Positions 55,608 to 64,000 of a stretch of DNA of 64,000 nt are shown one piece after another. A program made the translations under genes and the position numbers. Each line of letters starts with the position of its first letter. Positions within the stretch are counted from its first letter, which is position 1. This DNA comes from Zobellella iuensis (GTDB lineage: Bacteria > Pseudomonadota > Gammaproteobacteria > Enterobacterales > Aeromonadaceae): the NCBI RefSeq assembly GCF_016746085.1, contig NZ_JAERTZ010000012.1, positions 62,001 to 126,000 on the forward strand. The letters run 5' to 3'. The notes under the pieces are model-generated. The model was not told the DNA's origin and did not search any database. It was given only the letters and a program-made list of their open reading frames with translations.

Positions 55608-56669
55608 CTAGTACACCAGGCTGCCGAGCTGGCTGCCGCTTTCCGCCATGGGGTTCTGGATGATCTGCACCACCACCCCGTCGGCCGGGCTGTGGTACTG
55701 CTTCACCTCCTGGCCGAAGGCGTCGTACTGCACGAACATCAGCTCGCCCTTCTTCACCTTGTCCAGCAGTTGCACTTTGGGCACCACGAAACCGCCGAAC
55801 TCGGCGCGCACGTCTTCCCAGTGCTCGGTTTCCACCGGCAGCTCGGGCTGTACCACTTCGCCTTCGATCAATTGGATATGGCGCAGGAAGTTGAGGGTAC
55901 CGTCCACCGCCCGCTCCACCAGTTCGGGCTCGTACACATCCCTTGCGCCGATCTCCAGGGTAAAGGCCGGCACCCCTATGCCGTTGTAGGCGCCGTCCAC
56001 CGTGGTCTGGCTCTGGCTGCTGAAGGTCACGTCCACCCCGAACAGCCGGGTCATCTCCTTCACCGCCGGAATGCTGTAGTCGGTATAGGCGAACAACGGG
56101 AAGGTGGTGGGGTTGGCGGTATGCATGTCGATGGCATAGTCCGCATTGTGCTTGAGCAGATCGTTCCAGATGCTGTGGGAATATTGCTGGCCCGAGGTGC
56201 GGGTGTCTTCGGTGTTGGCCTGGCGGTTGAGGTTCTCATTGACCTTGACCGGCCCCGAGGGCACGAATTCGCGCACATTGGCGATAAGCCCGGGAATGTT
56301 GAACTGATGCACTATGGTGACGGTGCCCTTCAGCGCCTCTCCGGCGAGCCGCTCCTTGACCTTATGCACCGTGAGATAGGGGTTCATCTCGTTGGCGTGC
56401 ACCCCGGCCACCAGCATCACTTTCTTGCCCGGTTCTTCCCCTTTCAGCACGCTCACCGGCAGGTAGTAGTGCTGGCCGGCGTTGTTCTGGCCCGCCACCC
56501 GGAAGTAGAACTCGTACTGTTTGCCCGGCTCGAGGGAGTCCACATCCAGCCGGGTGATCACCGGCTTGCCCTGGATAATATCGCCGTTGAACTGGGTGTC
56601 GGCCAGCACCGGCAAGGTCGTGGTCAGTACTCCCAGGGCGCCGCCCCAGATAAGAGGTTTTATGGTCAT
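55608..56669 (-). CDS. Periplasmic M14-type deacylase (AstE/aspartoacylase family)
   Basis: This 353-residue protein has a signal peptide (hydrophobic about residues 5-22, cleavage at VLA-D) and a zinc carboxypeptidase/aspartoacylase-like fold. The zinc ligands appear as His and Glu in AGVHANEMNP and a histidine in AIDMHTANP; the catalytic glutamate is in FTLEIGARD. Such enzymes remove acyl groups from amino acids or peptides. Secretion and the shared operator suggest that it processes the ABC transporter's substrate outside the membrane (inference). Confidence 0.85.
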   Translation of the reverse strand: MTIKPLIWGGALGVLTTTLPVLADTQFNGDIIQGKPVITRLDVDSLEPGKQYEFYFRVAGQNNAGQHYYLPVSVLKGEEPGKKVMLVAGVHANEMNPYLTVHKVKERLAGEALKGTVTIVHQFNIPGLIANVREFVPSGPVKVNENLNRQANTEDTRTSGQQYSHSIWNDLLKHNADYAIDMHTANPTTFPLFAYTDYSIPAVKEMTRLFGVDVTFSSQSQTTVDGAYNGIGVPAFTLEIGARDVYEPELVERAVDGTLNFLRHIQLIEGEVVQPELPVETEHWEDVRAEFGGFVVPKVQLLDKVKKGELMFVQYDAFGQEVKQYHSPADGVVVQIIQNPMAESGSQLGSLVY

Positions 56670-56701
56670 TATTTTTCCCTAAGTGAAATCATCCAAACAG
56701 G

Positions 56702-56734
56702 TTGCTATCAACAAGAAAACTTAATTGCTAGCAA
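56702..56734. promoter_or_regulatory. Two TTGCTANCAA operators upstream of M14-type gene
   Basis: GTTGCTATCAAC (56701-56712) and the perfect 18-bp palindrome TTAATTGCTAGCAATTAA (56721-56738) share the core TTGCTANCAA, with centres 23 bp apart, about two helical turns. A third copy lies upstream of the transporter/amidohydrolase genes. The rest of 56670-56930 is A/T-rich and gene-free. Confidence 0.65.
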
Positions 56735-56930
56735 TTAATCCCGAAGAAAACGTTACACCAAGGTTAACGAGTAATAAAGCACTAAATGGGAACACGACGA
56801 AATCTTGCTTTTATATTATTCAAAAAAGCAGAATATTTATCTGACCTGTACCGGCCAGGGCACCGGCCCCGCCGCAGAGGGTGCGGGGTGGCCCGAGAGG
56901 GGAATAAGGGGGTGGTCAGCGGGGAGAGGC

Positions 56931-57629
56931 TTAGGCCTCGGCTTGCAGTTCGGCGAAGAGCGCCGCCAGATCCAGGCTCTGCTCTTCTTCTTCGGCCAGC
57001 TCCAGGCTGGCTTCCAGGTGTTCCAGATGGCGGCGCATGGACAGGGCGGCGGCCTCGGCCTCCCCCGCCGCTACCAGATCCAGCAGCTTGCCGTGCTCTT
57101 CACAGTGGCAGTGGTGGGCGTTTCTGTCTTTCTGGTACATGCTGACGATAAGCGAGGTCTTGGCGACCATCCGCTCCAGCACCTCCACCAGCAGGCGGTT
57201 GCCGCCGAGCCTGGCCAGCTCGATATGGAAACGGGCGGCACAGTCCACCGCCGCCGGCCGCCGGTCCTCCTCGACTGCCTGCCGTTCTTCTTCTATCAGG
57301 GCACGGAGCGGCGCCAGCTCGCCCCGCCGCTCTCCGCGGGCGGCCAGGGCCACCGCCTCTTCTTCCAGGATGCGGCGCATGGCGAACACCTCGGCCGCCT
57401 CCTGCTGGCTGGGACAGGCCACGGTGGCGCCCCGGTTGGCGGCGATGGCCACCAGCCCCTGATGGCTGAGTTCCAGCAGGGCGGCACGCACATGGTTGCG
57501 GTTGGCGGCGAGCGCCTCGGACAACCGGGTTTCCACCAGCCGGGTGCCCGGCGCCAGCCGCTGTTCCAGGATGGCGCGGGAAATGATACCGACGATACGC
57601 TGGATTTCCCTTCGCTTGATACTGGGCAC
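56931..57629 (-). CDS. GntR-family (FCD) transcriptional regulator
   Basis: This 232-residue regulator has an N-terminal winged helix (IISRAILEQRLAPGTRLVETRLSEALAANRNHVRAALLELSHQGLVAI) and an all-helical FCD ligand domain (RFHIELARLGGNRLLVEVLERM, with metal-site histidines towards the end, HHCHCEEHGKLLDLV). It is next to the catabolic cluster whose promoters share TTGCTANCAA, so it is the best candidate for the regulator of that regulon. The ligand is unknown. Confidence 0.88.
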   Translation of the reverse strand: MPSIKRREIQRIVGIISRAILEQRLAPGTRLVETRLSEALAANRNHVRAALLELSHQGLVAIAANRGATVACPSQQEAAEVFAMRRILEEEAVALAARGERRGELAPLRALIEEERQAVEEDRRPAAVDCAARFHIELARLGGNRLLVEVLERMVAKTSLIVSMYQKDRNAHHCHCEEHGKLLDLVAAGEAEAAALSMRRHLEHLEASLELAEEEEQSLDLAALFAELQAEA

Positions 57630-57709
57630 TTTCCCTCCCGGAATGCATAAACTTTCATGTAAAGAAGATTAACAAAACCATCCGACCGGCTCCAGTCCCT
57701 TGTGATCCT

Positions 57710-59722
57710 TCAGCTCCAACGGCTGACGCCGGGGTAACCGCCTTCCAGCAGCTCCTTGATGAACACCGAGGGGATCTGCCGATCGGCCAGCAGGAACACC
57801 TGATCCCGGGCCCGGGTCAGCCCCACGTAGAACAGCCGGCGCTCTTCGGCGTGAGGAAACTCTTCTTCGTCCGGCAGCAGCAGATCCAGCAGGCCAGGCC
57901 CGTTCTTGTCGGGCGGGAAACCGTACTTGCCCCGGGTCAGCCCCAGCAGGATCACGCAGTCCGCCTCCTTGCCCTTGGCACCGTGCAGGGTCTGGGCCTC
58001 CAGCCGCAGGTCGGGAAAACGCCGGCGCCAGCCCGCCAGCTGGGACTCGTCCGGCAGGCTGAAGCGGAAGCGGGCCAGCAGGTAGACGGAGGCCTCCGGC
58101 CGCTGGGCCGCGATCTGCCCCAGCAGCCGGGTCACCGCGTCCATCTGGCTGTCGTGATCCACCGGCAGCACGTGCACGCAGGGCCCCTCGCTGCGCCTGT
58201 GGGTAGCCAGTGTCTTCGGCAACTGGCCGGGATTGCGGGTGACGAAGCGGCTGGCCACCTGCTCGATGCGGTTGTTGAAACGGAAAGTCTGAGCCAGGGT
58301 AGTGACCCGGCTGGCGCCGAAATGCTCGCCGAAGCGGGTGGTCAGCGACACGTCGGCGCCGCTGAAGCGGTAGATGGCCTGCCAGTCATCCCCCACGCAG
58401 AACAGGGACAGCCCGGGGGCCGCATCGCGCAGAGCCTGCAGCAACGCGGCCCGGGGCGCGGAAATATCCTGGAACTCGTCCACCAGGATATGGCGCCAGG
58501 GCACCTCGAACCGGCCCAGGCGCACATAATCGGCGGCCTTTTCGATCATGTCGTCGAAATCGATTTCATCCCGCTCGCGCAGCTGCGCCTGGTAGCGGTG
58601 CAGCAGCGGCCGCACCAGGGCCAGTTGCTCGGCCTGATCCGGGGTCAGCTCGAAGGGATCCGGCTCGCCATAGAGCTTGAGCGCCGCCACCAGCGGCGAC
58701 CATTCCCGCGCCAGCCGGCCGAAGTCGGGGCGGGGAATGACCTGGAAGCGGTGGCGGCGCAGCCAGTCGAGCAGCCGCTCGCCGTAGGCTTCGTCCTCCT
58801 GTCCGAGTTGTTCCAGCCAGGCGGCGAAGGCGCCGTGACGGGACTTCTCGCTCTGGGCCAGCTCGCTCAGGGGCGGAGTGCGCCCCTCCACCCGGGACAG
58901 TATCATCAACCCCAGGGCGTGGAAGGTGCTGACCTTGACCGGAGTGGTCTCGGGCCGGCGCGCCAGCCGCTCGGCCATTTCCGCCGCCGCCTCGTTGCCG
59001 AAGGCCAGCAACAGCAGCTCGTCGGCCCGGGCCTGGCGGGATGCCAGCAGAAAGGCGGCCCGCGCCGCCATCACGCTGGTCTTGCCGCAACCGGCCCCGG
59101 CCAGTACCAGGTTGTGGTCTTCATCCACCACGCAGGCCAGGCGCTGGGCCGGGGTAAGCGGATGGGACTCCAGGCCGTCGAACAGGGCGCCGTGCTCGGC
59201 CAGGGCCTGCTCGCAATAGTCCTGGCAGCAGCGCTCCCGCCAGGCTTCGTCCGCCGCCTGCACCGTGGCCACCAGTTCGAACGCCGCCCGGGCCCTGTCG
59301 TCCAGGGTCTCGGGCGGCGGGAAGGCGGACCACTCCACCGGCTCCCCGGCCACCAGCGCCTTCAGCTGCCGCCAGCGGGAATGGCGCAGGTAGCCCTGCT
59401 CCAGCGCCGCCAGGCATTGCTCGGCCAGGGGTTGGACCCGCCCGGCATGATACCGATACCAGCCCAGGGTCACCGCTTCGGCCAGGGGCTCGGCCACCGC
59501 CTTCGGCAGCCAGCCCAGTTCGATGTCGCCCTGGTGGCAGCGCAGGTGCAACCGGTACAGGCGGCGGGCCTCCTCCAGCCGGGGCGGGGCGCTCAGCTCA
59601 TGCCAGCCGAGCCCGTGGCGCTCGCGCTTGAGATGCAGCACCAGGCCGTCCGCCGTCAGCTCGGTGGCCAGGAAGGGATGGTTGAACCAGGGGGCCAGCC
59701 AGTGGGCCTTGAAGATCTGCAT
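57710..59722 (-). CDS. helD: DNA helicase IV (UvrD/Rep superfamily)
   Basis: This 670-residue superfamily-1 helicase has an N-terminal HelD-type domain (about 1-185). Motif Q/Walker A follows (LTPAQRLACVVDEDHNLVLAGAGCGKTS), then HILVDEFQDIS (motif II), VGDDWQAIYRFSGAD (motif III), TFRFN (IV), QTLHGAKGKEADCVIL (V) and YVGLTRARDQV (VI). All motifs are intact. ATG 59722 begins two bases after the stop of the upstream AsnC-type gene. The role is probably in recombination or replication restart. Confidence 0.92.
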   Translation of the reverse strand: MQIFKAHWLAPWFNHPFLATELTADGLVLHLKRERHGLGWHELSAPPRLEEARRLYRLHLRCHQGDIELGWLPKAVAEPLAEAVTLGWYRYHAGRVQPLAEQCLAALEQGYLRHSRWRQLKALVAGEPVEWSAFPPPETLDDRARAAFELVATVQAADEAWRERCCQDYCEQALAEHGALFDGLESHPLTPAQRLACVVDEDHNLVLAGAGCGKTSVMAARAAFLLASRQARADELLLLAFGNEAAAEMAERLARRPETTPVKVSTFHALGLMILSRVEGRTPPLSELAQSEKSRHGAFAAWLEQLGQEDEAYGERLLDWLRRHRFQVIPRPDFGRLAREWSPLVAALKLYGEPDPFELTPDQAEQLALVRPLLHRYQAQLRERDEIDFDDMIEKAADYVRLGRFEVPWRHILVDEFQDISAPRAALLQALRDAAPGLSLFCVGDDWQAIYRFSGADVSLTTRFGEHFGASRVTTLAQTFRFNNRIEQVASRFVTRNPGQLPKTLATHRRSEGPCVHVLPVDHDSQMDAVTRLLGQIAAQRPEASVYLLARFRFSLPDESQLAGWRRRFPDLRLEAQTLHGAKGKEADCVILLGLTRGKYGFPPDKNGPGLLDLLLPDEEEFPHAEERRLFYVGLTRARDQVFLLADRQIPSVFIKELLEGGYPGVSRWS

Positions 59723-59724
59723 GC

Positions 59725-60150
59725 TCACCCCAGGTTGTTGATAAGCTCGGACAGTATCATATGGGTTTTCACCGTTTTGATATTGGGCATGTTTTCGATC
59801 TGGCCGCGCACCTCGTCCAGCCGGGCCATGGAAGCCGCCTCCACATACACCAGCATGTCGGTTTCGCCGCTGATGGCATAACACAGCTTCACCTCGGGAA
59901 TGGTACGCAGCAGGGCGGCGTACTGCTCGCAGCGGTGCACATGATAATGCAGCTCGAAATAGGCGCGCACCGCGCCGCCGTCGCCACCGATACGGGCGTG
60001 GTAACCGCGGATGATGCCCCGCTCTTCCAGCTGGCGGATGCGCTCGGACACCGCCGAGCGGGACAGACTGACTTCCCGGGCGATGCTCGCCACCGCCATG
60101 CGGGCATTGCCGGCCAGCAGGGCTACTATCTGTTGATCGAATTTGTCCAC
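59725..60150 (-). CDS. Lrp/AsnC-family regulator next to yjeH
   Basis: This 141-residue regulator has an N-terminal HTH (DKFDQQIVALLAGNARMAVASIAREVSLSRSAVSERIRQLEERG) and a RAM domain (VKLCYAISGETDMLVYVEA). The start is GTG 60150 with AAGG upstream; no suitable ATG is present at the domain start. It is divergent from the amino-acid exporter/permease gene yjeH, a common arrangement in which the Lrp-type protein controls the transporter. helD follows in the same operon. Confidence 0.88.
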   Translation of the reverse strand: MDKFDQQIVALLAGNARMAVASIAREVSLSRSAVSERIRQLEERGIIRGYHARIGGDGGAVRAYFELHYHVHRCEQYAALLRTIPEVKLCYAISGETDMLVYVEAASMARLDEVRGQIENMPNIKTVKTHMILSELINNLG

Positions 60151-60290
60151 CCGAAGCCTTTTCTCCCACCCGCCGGCGAAACGGCGGTACAAAGCGACGA
60201 ACTGCCGCCGGCAAACGGCGTTTTGCAGCGTCGGAAACTGATGCGTGGGCGGTAATATATCAGAATTATCAGGCTCGGAATCGAAACAAA

Positions 60291-61565
60291 ATGGCACGTT
60301 TGAACAAGGAACTGGGGCTGGCCTACGGCACCGGCATGATGGCCACCTCATTGCTCGGCACCGGCATCTTCGTGGTGCCGGCGGTGGCCGCCAGCATCGC
60401 CGGGGAGGACTCGTTATGGGCCTGGCTGGGGTTGATGCTGCTGGTGCTGCCGGTGGCCTTCAGCTTCGCCCGCCTGGGTCAGTGCTTTCCCCATGCCGGC
60501 GGTGCGCCGCACCTGATCGGCCGGGGCCTGGGCGCGCCCATGGAAAAACTGGCCGCCTTCCTGTTCCTGGCGGTGCTGCCGGTCGGCCTTCCCGCCGCCC
60601 TGACCCTGACCGCCGGCTTCTGGCACGCCCTGTTCGACCTTTCCGCCGGCGGCGATCTGCTGGTGCAGCTCGGCACCCTGGGACTTATCCTGTTGCTCGG
60701 CAGCCGAAAGACCCGGGCCTCCGGCCTGGTACAGGTGCTGATCGCCCTGGCCATAGTAGTGCTGTTGCTGGCCATCTGGTGGGCGGGCGGCCTGCTGGCG
60801 GCACCGCCCGCCCTGCCCCCCCTCGCCCAGGTGCAATGGGGCCTGCTGCCCGCTGCCCTGGGGGTGATGTTCTGGTGCTTCGTGGGGCTGGAAGCCTTTA
60901 CCCATATGGGGGAAGAATTCAAAAATCCCCGGCGGGATTTTCCCCTGGCGCTGCTGTTCGGGGTGCTGCTGGCGGGGCTGGTGTACCTGGCCTGCGCCCT
61001 GGCGGTGATCCGCTTCGGGGTATTCGGCAACGAGCTGGCCAACACCACCTCCATTCCCACCCTGATGGCCGGGCTGTTCGGCGAGGGCGGGCGCCGGGCG
61101 GCGGCCCTGGTGGGCTACCTGGCCTGTTTCGCCAGCATCAATATCTATATCCAGGGCTTCGCCCGGCTGCTATGGAGCCTGGCGGACGAGGGCAAGCTGC
61201 CCGCGAGCCTCGCCCGCCTCAACCGTAACGGCGCGCCGTTGCGCGCCCTGGCCTGGGTGATCGGCGTGTGCGCCCTCTGCACCCTGGCCGCCTGGCTGTT
61301 CCGGCTGCCGTTGGATACCCTGATCCGCTACGCCAACGGCAATTTCATCCTGGTCTACCTGCTCGCCATGGTGGCGGCGGTAAAGCTGCTCACCGGCCCC
61401 TGGCGCGCCCTGGCGGCCCTGGCCAGCCTGCTCTGCCTGGGCGTGCTGCTCTCGCTCGGGTTGGAAGCAGGCTACGCCCTGGCCCTGGGCGCGGGCTTCC
61501 TGGGCTGGCGCGCCTGGCGCAACAAAAAGCCGCGCCAGCCGCTGCCCCCGGAAACCATGGCCTGA
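60291..61565 (+). CDS. yjeH: YjeH-type amino acid permease
   Basis: This 424-residue APC-superfamily transporter has about twelve helices. It matches E. coli YjeH closely by eye: N terminus LNKELGLAYGTGMMATSLLGTGIFVVPA, MFWCFVGLEAFTHMGEEFKNPRRDFP and GYLACFASINIYIQGFARLLWS. YjeH exports methionine and branched-chain amino acids in E. coli. An Lrp-type regulator is divergently encoded. A strong terminator follows. Confidence 0.88.
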   Translation: MARLNKELGLAYGTGMMATSLLGTGIFVVPAVAASIAGEDSLWAWLGLMLLVLPVAFSFARLGQCFPHAGGAPHLIGRGLGAPMEKLAAFLFLAVLPVGLPAALTLTAGFWHALFDLSAGGDLLVQLGTLGLILLLGSRKTRASGLVQVLIALAIVVLLLAIWWAGGLLAAPPALPPLAQVQWGLLPAALGVMFWCFVGLEAFTHMGEEFKNPRRDFPLALLFGVLLAGLVYLACALAVIRFGVFGNELANTTSIPTLMAGLFGEGGRRAAALVGYLACFASINIYIQGFARLLWSLADEGKLPASLARLNRNGAPLRALAWVIGVCALCTLAAWLFRLPLDTLIRYANGNFILVYLLAMVAAVKLLTGPWRALAALASLLCLGVLLSLGLEAGYALALGAGFLGWRAWRNKKPRQPLPPETMA

Positions 61566-61730
61566 GCCCTGGTCGTGAGGTGTTCCCTCGCTCCGCGTAG
61601 GAATGCAAATCGGTACTTCGGGCAGCCCAGCGCCGATGGCGGACACCGAATACACTCCCATACAGGAGCCTCGTCGTCGACGAGGTCCCCCATCCACGGA
61701 CGGTTCATGGCCGGGTGTAGAAGCGCAAAA

Positions 61731-61768
61731 ACAAAGGGCAGCACCAATATATTGGTGCTGCCCTTTGT
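61731..61768. terminator. 38-bp perfect palindrome, bidirectional terminator
   Basis: Positions 61731-61749 and 61750-61768 are exact complements (arm ACAAAGGGCAGCACCAATA). It lies between the convergent yjeH and O-antigen ligase genes and would stop transcription from both sides. The rest of 61566-61797 contains a short CCTCGTCG/CGACGAGG hairpin and fragments resembling dispersed intergenic repeats, but no gene. Confidence 0.8.
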
Positions 61769-61797
61769 GTGTTTGCGTTAAAGAGTAGAAGGTGAAG

Positions 61798-63054
61798 TTA
61801 ACTTCGCCCCTGCTCCCTGGCTCTCATGGCGCCCCACAGCACCGCCAGCCAGAAGGCATAGACCATGACTCCGCTGTTGTGCCCCAGGAATACCTGGGAC
61901 AGGCCGAAATCCATAAAGGCCACCGGCAACAGGGCACCGGCGGTAGCCAGAGCACGCAGCTCCATATCCGGCGCCCTCATGCGCTTGGCAAACAGGCGCA
62001 GCGGAACCAGATAGAGCGCCAGCAGCAACAAGAAACCAACGACGCCCCTGCGGGCAAAGCTATCCAGATATTCGTTATGGGCATGTTGCTCCACCGCAAA
62101 CGGGGTGACTTCGCCCCGCTCCGCCAAGGCCTGCATCCCTTCATGATATCCATGCCAACCCCAGCCGGTCAGCGGTTTTTCGGCAATCAGTTGCATAGCT
62201 CCCTGCCACATATCAAAACGGGCGCCAAGCGAAGTCAACTTTTCCCCTTGCTGGTACAAGTCAATATCGGTAAAGGCCTGCGCCACCCTTTCCTGAACCC
62301 CGGTTTGAGGCACAACATAGGCCAAAGTGCCCAGGGCCAGTAACGTAGCCAGCGCCAGCATGCTCAGCCGGCGGCCCAGGTCTTGACCATATGCCCGATA
62401 AAGAACCCAGAACACAACCGGCAATCCAATCCAGCCTCCCCGGCTGCCAGAGAGCAGGGAGCCCAGAGCGCCGGCTATAGCACCCAGCAGCAACAAGGCC
62501 ATCCACCGGCGAGAATCCGGCTGCACCACCGCCCATCCCAATCCGGCCAGGCAGAAAATGCCCATCAGCATGCTGATGTTGCCAAACTGGATCACATAGG
62601 TGTAGCCGGTGGCACGCTCTATGTTTAGCACCAAGGATTGCCATAAGGCCCAGGACGCCGTCAGCAGCGAGCCGACTACCAGTCCGGCCCAGATGAAAGC
62701 CTGTCGGGGGGGATAAGCCCATACGAACAGCAGCACCGGCACCGCAAACATAAAGCGGCTGGGCCGGTCGAAGGCGCTACTTTCTGCCCCTTCCAGCCAC
62801 AGATGCAGCATAAAAAACAGGCTATACAGCATCAGCACCAGCATGAGTGCCTTGTCTGCCTTTTGCAATCGCAGTTCCGGCCTTTTCCACAACAGGGTGA
62901 AGCTGCCCAGCAACAACAAGATAGGGCCATAGCTGTAACCACTGGGCACAATCAGAGCCAGGGCACCCATTAAAAAAACAGCCAGGCTGCTGTATCGCCT
63001 GGCCAGGGAAAGGTGTTGGACCTCTGCATATGGCATGATGGTATTAGTATGCAT
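61798..63054 (-). CDS. O-antigen ligase / polymerase family protein (WaaL/Wzy_C)
   Basis: This 418-residue polytopic membrane protein has about ten to twelve helices. Between them lies a large periplasmic loop containing GARFDMWQGAMQLIAEKPLTGWGWHGYHE and VEQHAHNEYLDSFARRGVVG. This H-A-H-N pattern marks the O-antigen ligase/Wzy_C family. It joins or polymerises polysaccharide on the periplasmic side. The start overlaps the sugar transferase gene by eleven bases; ATG 63036 would avoid the overlap. Confidence 0.85.
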   Translation of the reverse strand: MHTNTIMPYAEVQHLSLARRYSSLAVFLMGALALIVPSGYSYGPILLLLGSFTLLWKRPELRLQKADKALMLVLMLYSLFFMLHLWLEGAESSAFDRPSRFMFAVPVLLFVWAYPPRQAFIWAGLVVGSLLTASWALWQSLVLNIERATGYTYVIQFGNISMLMGIFCLAGLGWAVVQPDSRRWMALLLLGAIAGALGSLLSGSRGGWIGLPVVFWVLYRAYGQDLGRRLSMLALATLLALGTLAYVVPQTGVQERVAQAFTDIDLYQQGEKLTSLGARFDMWQGAMQLIAEKPLTGWGWHGYHEGMQALAERGEVTPFAVEQHAHNEYLDSFARRGVVGFLLLLALYLVPLRLFAKRMRAPDMELRALATAGALLPVAFMDFGLSQVFLGHNSGVMVYAFWLAVLWGAMRAREQGRS

Positions 63055-64000
63055 TCTTGTCGATAAACCCCTTGAAAACAGTTAGCAGTATGATCTTCAG
63101 GTCCAGCCATACCGACCAGTTGTCAATATACCACAGGTCATGATCCACCCGTTTTTCCATCTTATCCAGGGTGTCCGTTTCACCTCGTAGGCCGTTGACC
63201 TGAGCCCAACCGGTGATCCCCGGTTTGACCTTGTGCCGCCGCATGTAGGATTCCACGATGTCTTTATAATATTCGTTGTGGGCAAGGGCATGGGGACGAG
63301 GCCCGACAATCGACATACGCCCCTGCAGTACATTCAGAAACTGCGGCAACTCATCCAGCGAAGTCCGGCGCAAAAAGGCCCCCAACGGAGTAACACGCGC
63401 GTCGCCCTTGGTCGCCTGGGTCACCTTCCCCCCCCGCTCTTCATGCACCTGCATGGAGCGGAACTTGTATACCTTGACTCTTCTCCCGTTGACGCCGGTC
63501 CGGTACTGTTTGAACAGCACGGGGCCCGGTGACGTCAGCTTGATGGCGATGGCGATGGCCAGACAGATGGGCAAGATCAGCAGGCTGATGCCCCCCGCTA
63601 TAAGCAGATCCTCCAGCCGCTTGATAACAGGCGCCATGCCACTCATGGGCGTCACACTCATATCGATGGCGTAATGGCCGGCCACTTCACTGATCCTGTG
63701 GTTGAGCAGCTGCATATCCTTGAATTCGGGTATAAAACGCAGTTCCACCGTATGATTTCGCAATGTGTAGAAGATGGTGCGAACCACTTCGCCCATCTCC
63801 ATGGGCACGCAGATCCACACCTCTTTGGCCCCACTCTCCGCCACCCTGTTGGCCAAGGCGGTCAGTTGCGATTCATTCAGGCTCTGCTCGAAGCGGAGCA
63901 CTCCGGCGAGGCAATATCCTTCCGCCGGCGAGGCACGCATCCCCTCGCCCACCTTCAGCACATTTCGTCCGGGCCCCACCAGGAATACCGAGCGCTGGGA
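63044..64000 (-). CDS. Polyprenyl-phosphate sugar phosphotransferase (partial)
   Basis: The 5' end lies beyond the window; the frame is open to the last base. The visible part holds the end of an N-terminal nucleotide-binding-like domain (VWICVPMEMGEV), one membrane segment (LLIAGGISLLILPICLAIAIAI) and the full bacterial sugar transferase domain: SPGPVLFKQYRTGVNG, KVYKFRSMQ, RRTSLDELPQFLNVLQGRMSIVGPRP and KPGITGWAQVNGLRGET. It loads the first sugar phosphate (often glucose or galactose, WcaJ-type) onto undecaprenyl phosphate to begin a surface polysaccharide. Confidence 0.92.
   Translation of the reverse strand, partial: SQRSVFLVGPGRNVLKVGEGMRASPAEGYCLAGVLRFEQSLNESQLTALANRVAESGAKEVWICVPMEMGEVVRTIFYTLRNHTVELRFIPEFKDMQLLNHRISEVAGHYAIDMSVTPMSGMAPVIKRLEDLLIAGGISLLILPICLAIAIAIKLTSPGPVLFKQYRTGVNGRRVKVYKFRSMQVHEERGGKVTQATKGDARVTPLGAFLRRTSLDELPQFLNVLQGRMSIVGPRPHALAHNEYYKDIVESYMRRHKVKPGITGWAQVNGLRGETDTLDKMEKRVDHDLWYIDNWSVWLDLKIILLTVFKGFIDKNAY

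Overview
The window reads as a high-GC gammaproteobacterial chromosome, most likely a marine or estuarine member of the Aeromonadaceae such as Oceanimonas, Oceanisphaera or Zobellella. That placement is inference from gene content and composition: a CheD-containing chemotaxis cluster, phhAB, hpd, puu genes, a CIO-type cytochrome oxidase and many two-component and c-di-GMP genes. No rRNA, tRNA or CRISPR array was seen. Coordinates for genes whose longest open frame begins too early have been moved to the start that has a ribosome binding site or family support.

Left edge (1-2.5 kb): the first 24 bases look like the 3' end of an integron attC recombination site. They are followed by a GGDEF-EAL gene and an internally deleted ISAs1-family transposase that stops exactly at the 3' end of zapE. 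This corner looks acquired and rearranged. From 2.5 to 14.3 kb, all on the minus strand, runs zapE and a complete chemotaxis operon, mcp-cheY-STAS-cheA-mcp-cheW-mcp-cheR-cheD-cheB. From 15 to 21.2 kb come a periplasmic binding protein paired with a diguanylate cyclase, then a 2-hydroxycarboxylate transporter with a CitAB-type two-component system.

Central metabolism (21-35 kb): a DUF2750 gene, the NAD salvage pair pncA-pncB, phenylalanine hydroxylation (phhA-phhB behind a TyrR-like box), a META-domain lipoprotein, and the puu putrescine pathway (puuDRCB divergent from puuA plus an NhaC-type antiporter). A periplasmic rhodanese with a YeeE/YedE sulfur-compound transporter follows. The intergenic spaces here hold repeats: a 26-copy GGAAGCT heptamer array, a 92-bp tandem repeat and several large palindromes.

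Respiration and regulation (35.7-41.8 kb): a cyanide-insensitive-type bd oxidase operon (31-codon small ORF, cydA, cydB, DUF2474 peptide) is divergent from a 7TM histidine kinase and an NtrC-type sigma-54 activator. A near-consensus -24/-12 promoter faces the oxidase operon, and an 11-bp dyad sits about 115 bp upstream of the predicted start. This is the most attractive candidate for an undescribed regulatory system in the window.

Right part (42-64 kb): an amino-acid dehydrogenase, an NSS transporter, hpd with a divergent Lrp-type regulator, and a dipeptide-type ABC transporter divergent from two amidohydrolases, one without the usual HxH metal motif. A periplasmic M14-type deacylase and a GntR regulator follow. 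The same TTGCTANCAA palindrome lies in front of both the transporter/amidohydrolase genes and the deacylase, which ties them into one putative regulon. Then come helD, an AsnC-type regulator divergent from yjeH, and the start of a surface polysaccharide locus (O-antigen ligase/polymerase and a polyprenyl-phosphate sugar transferase cut by the window edge).
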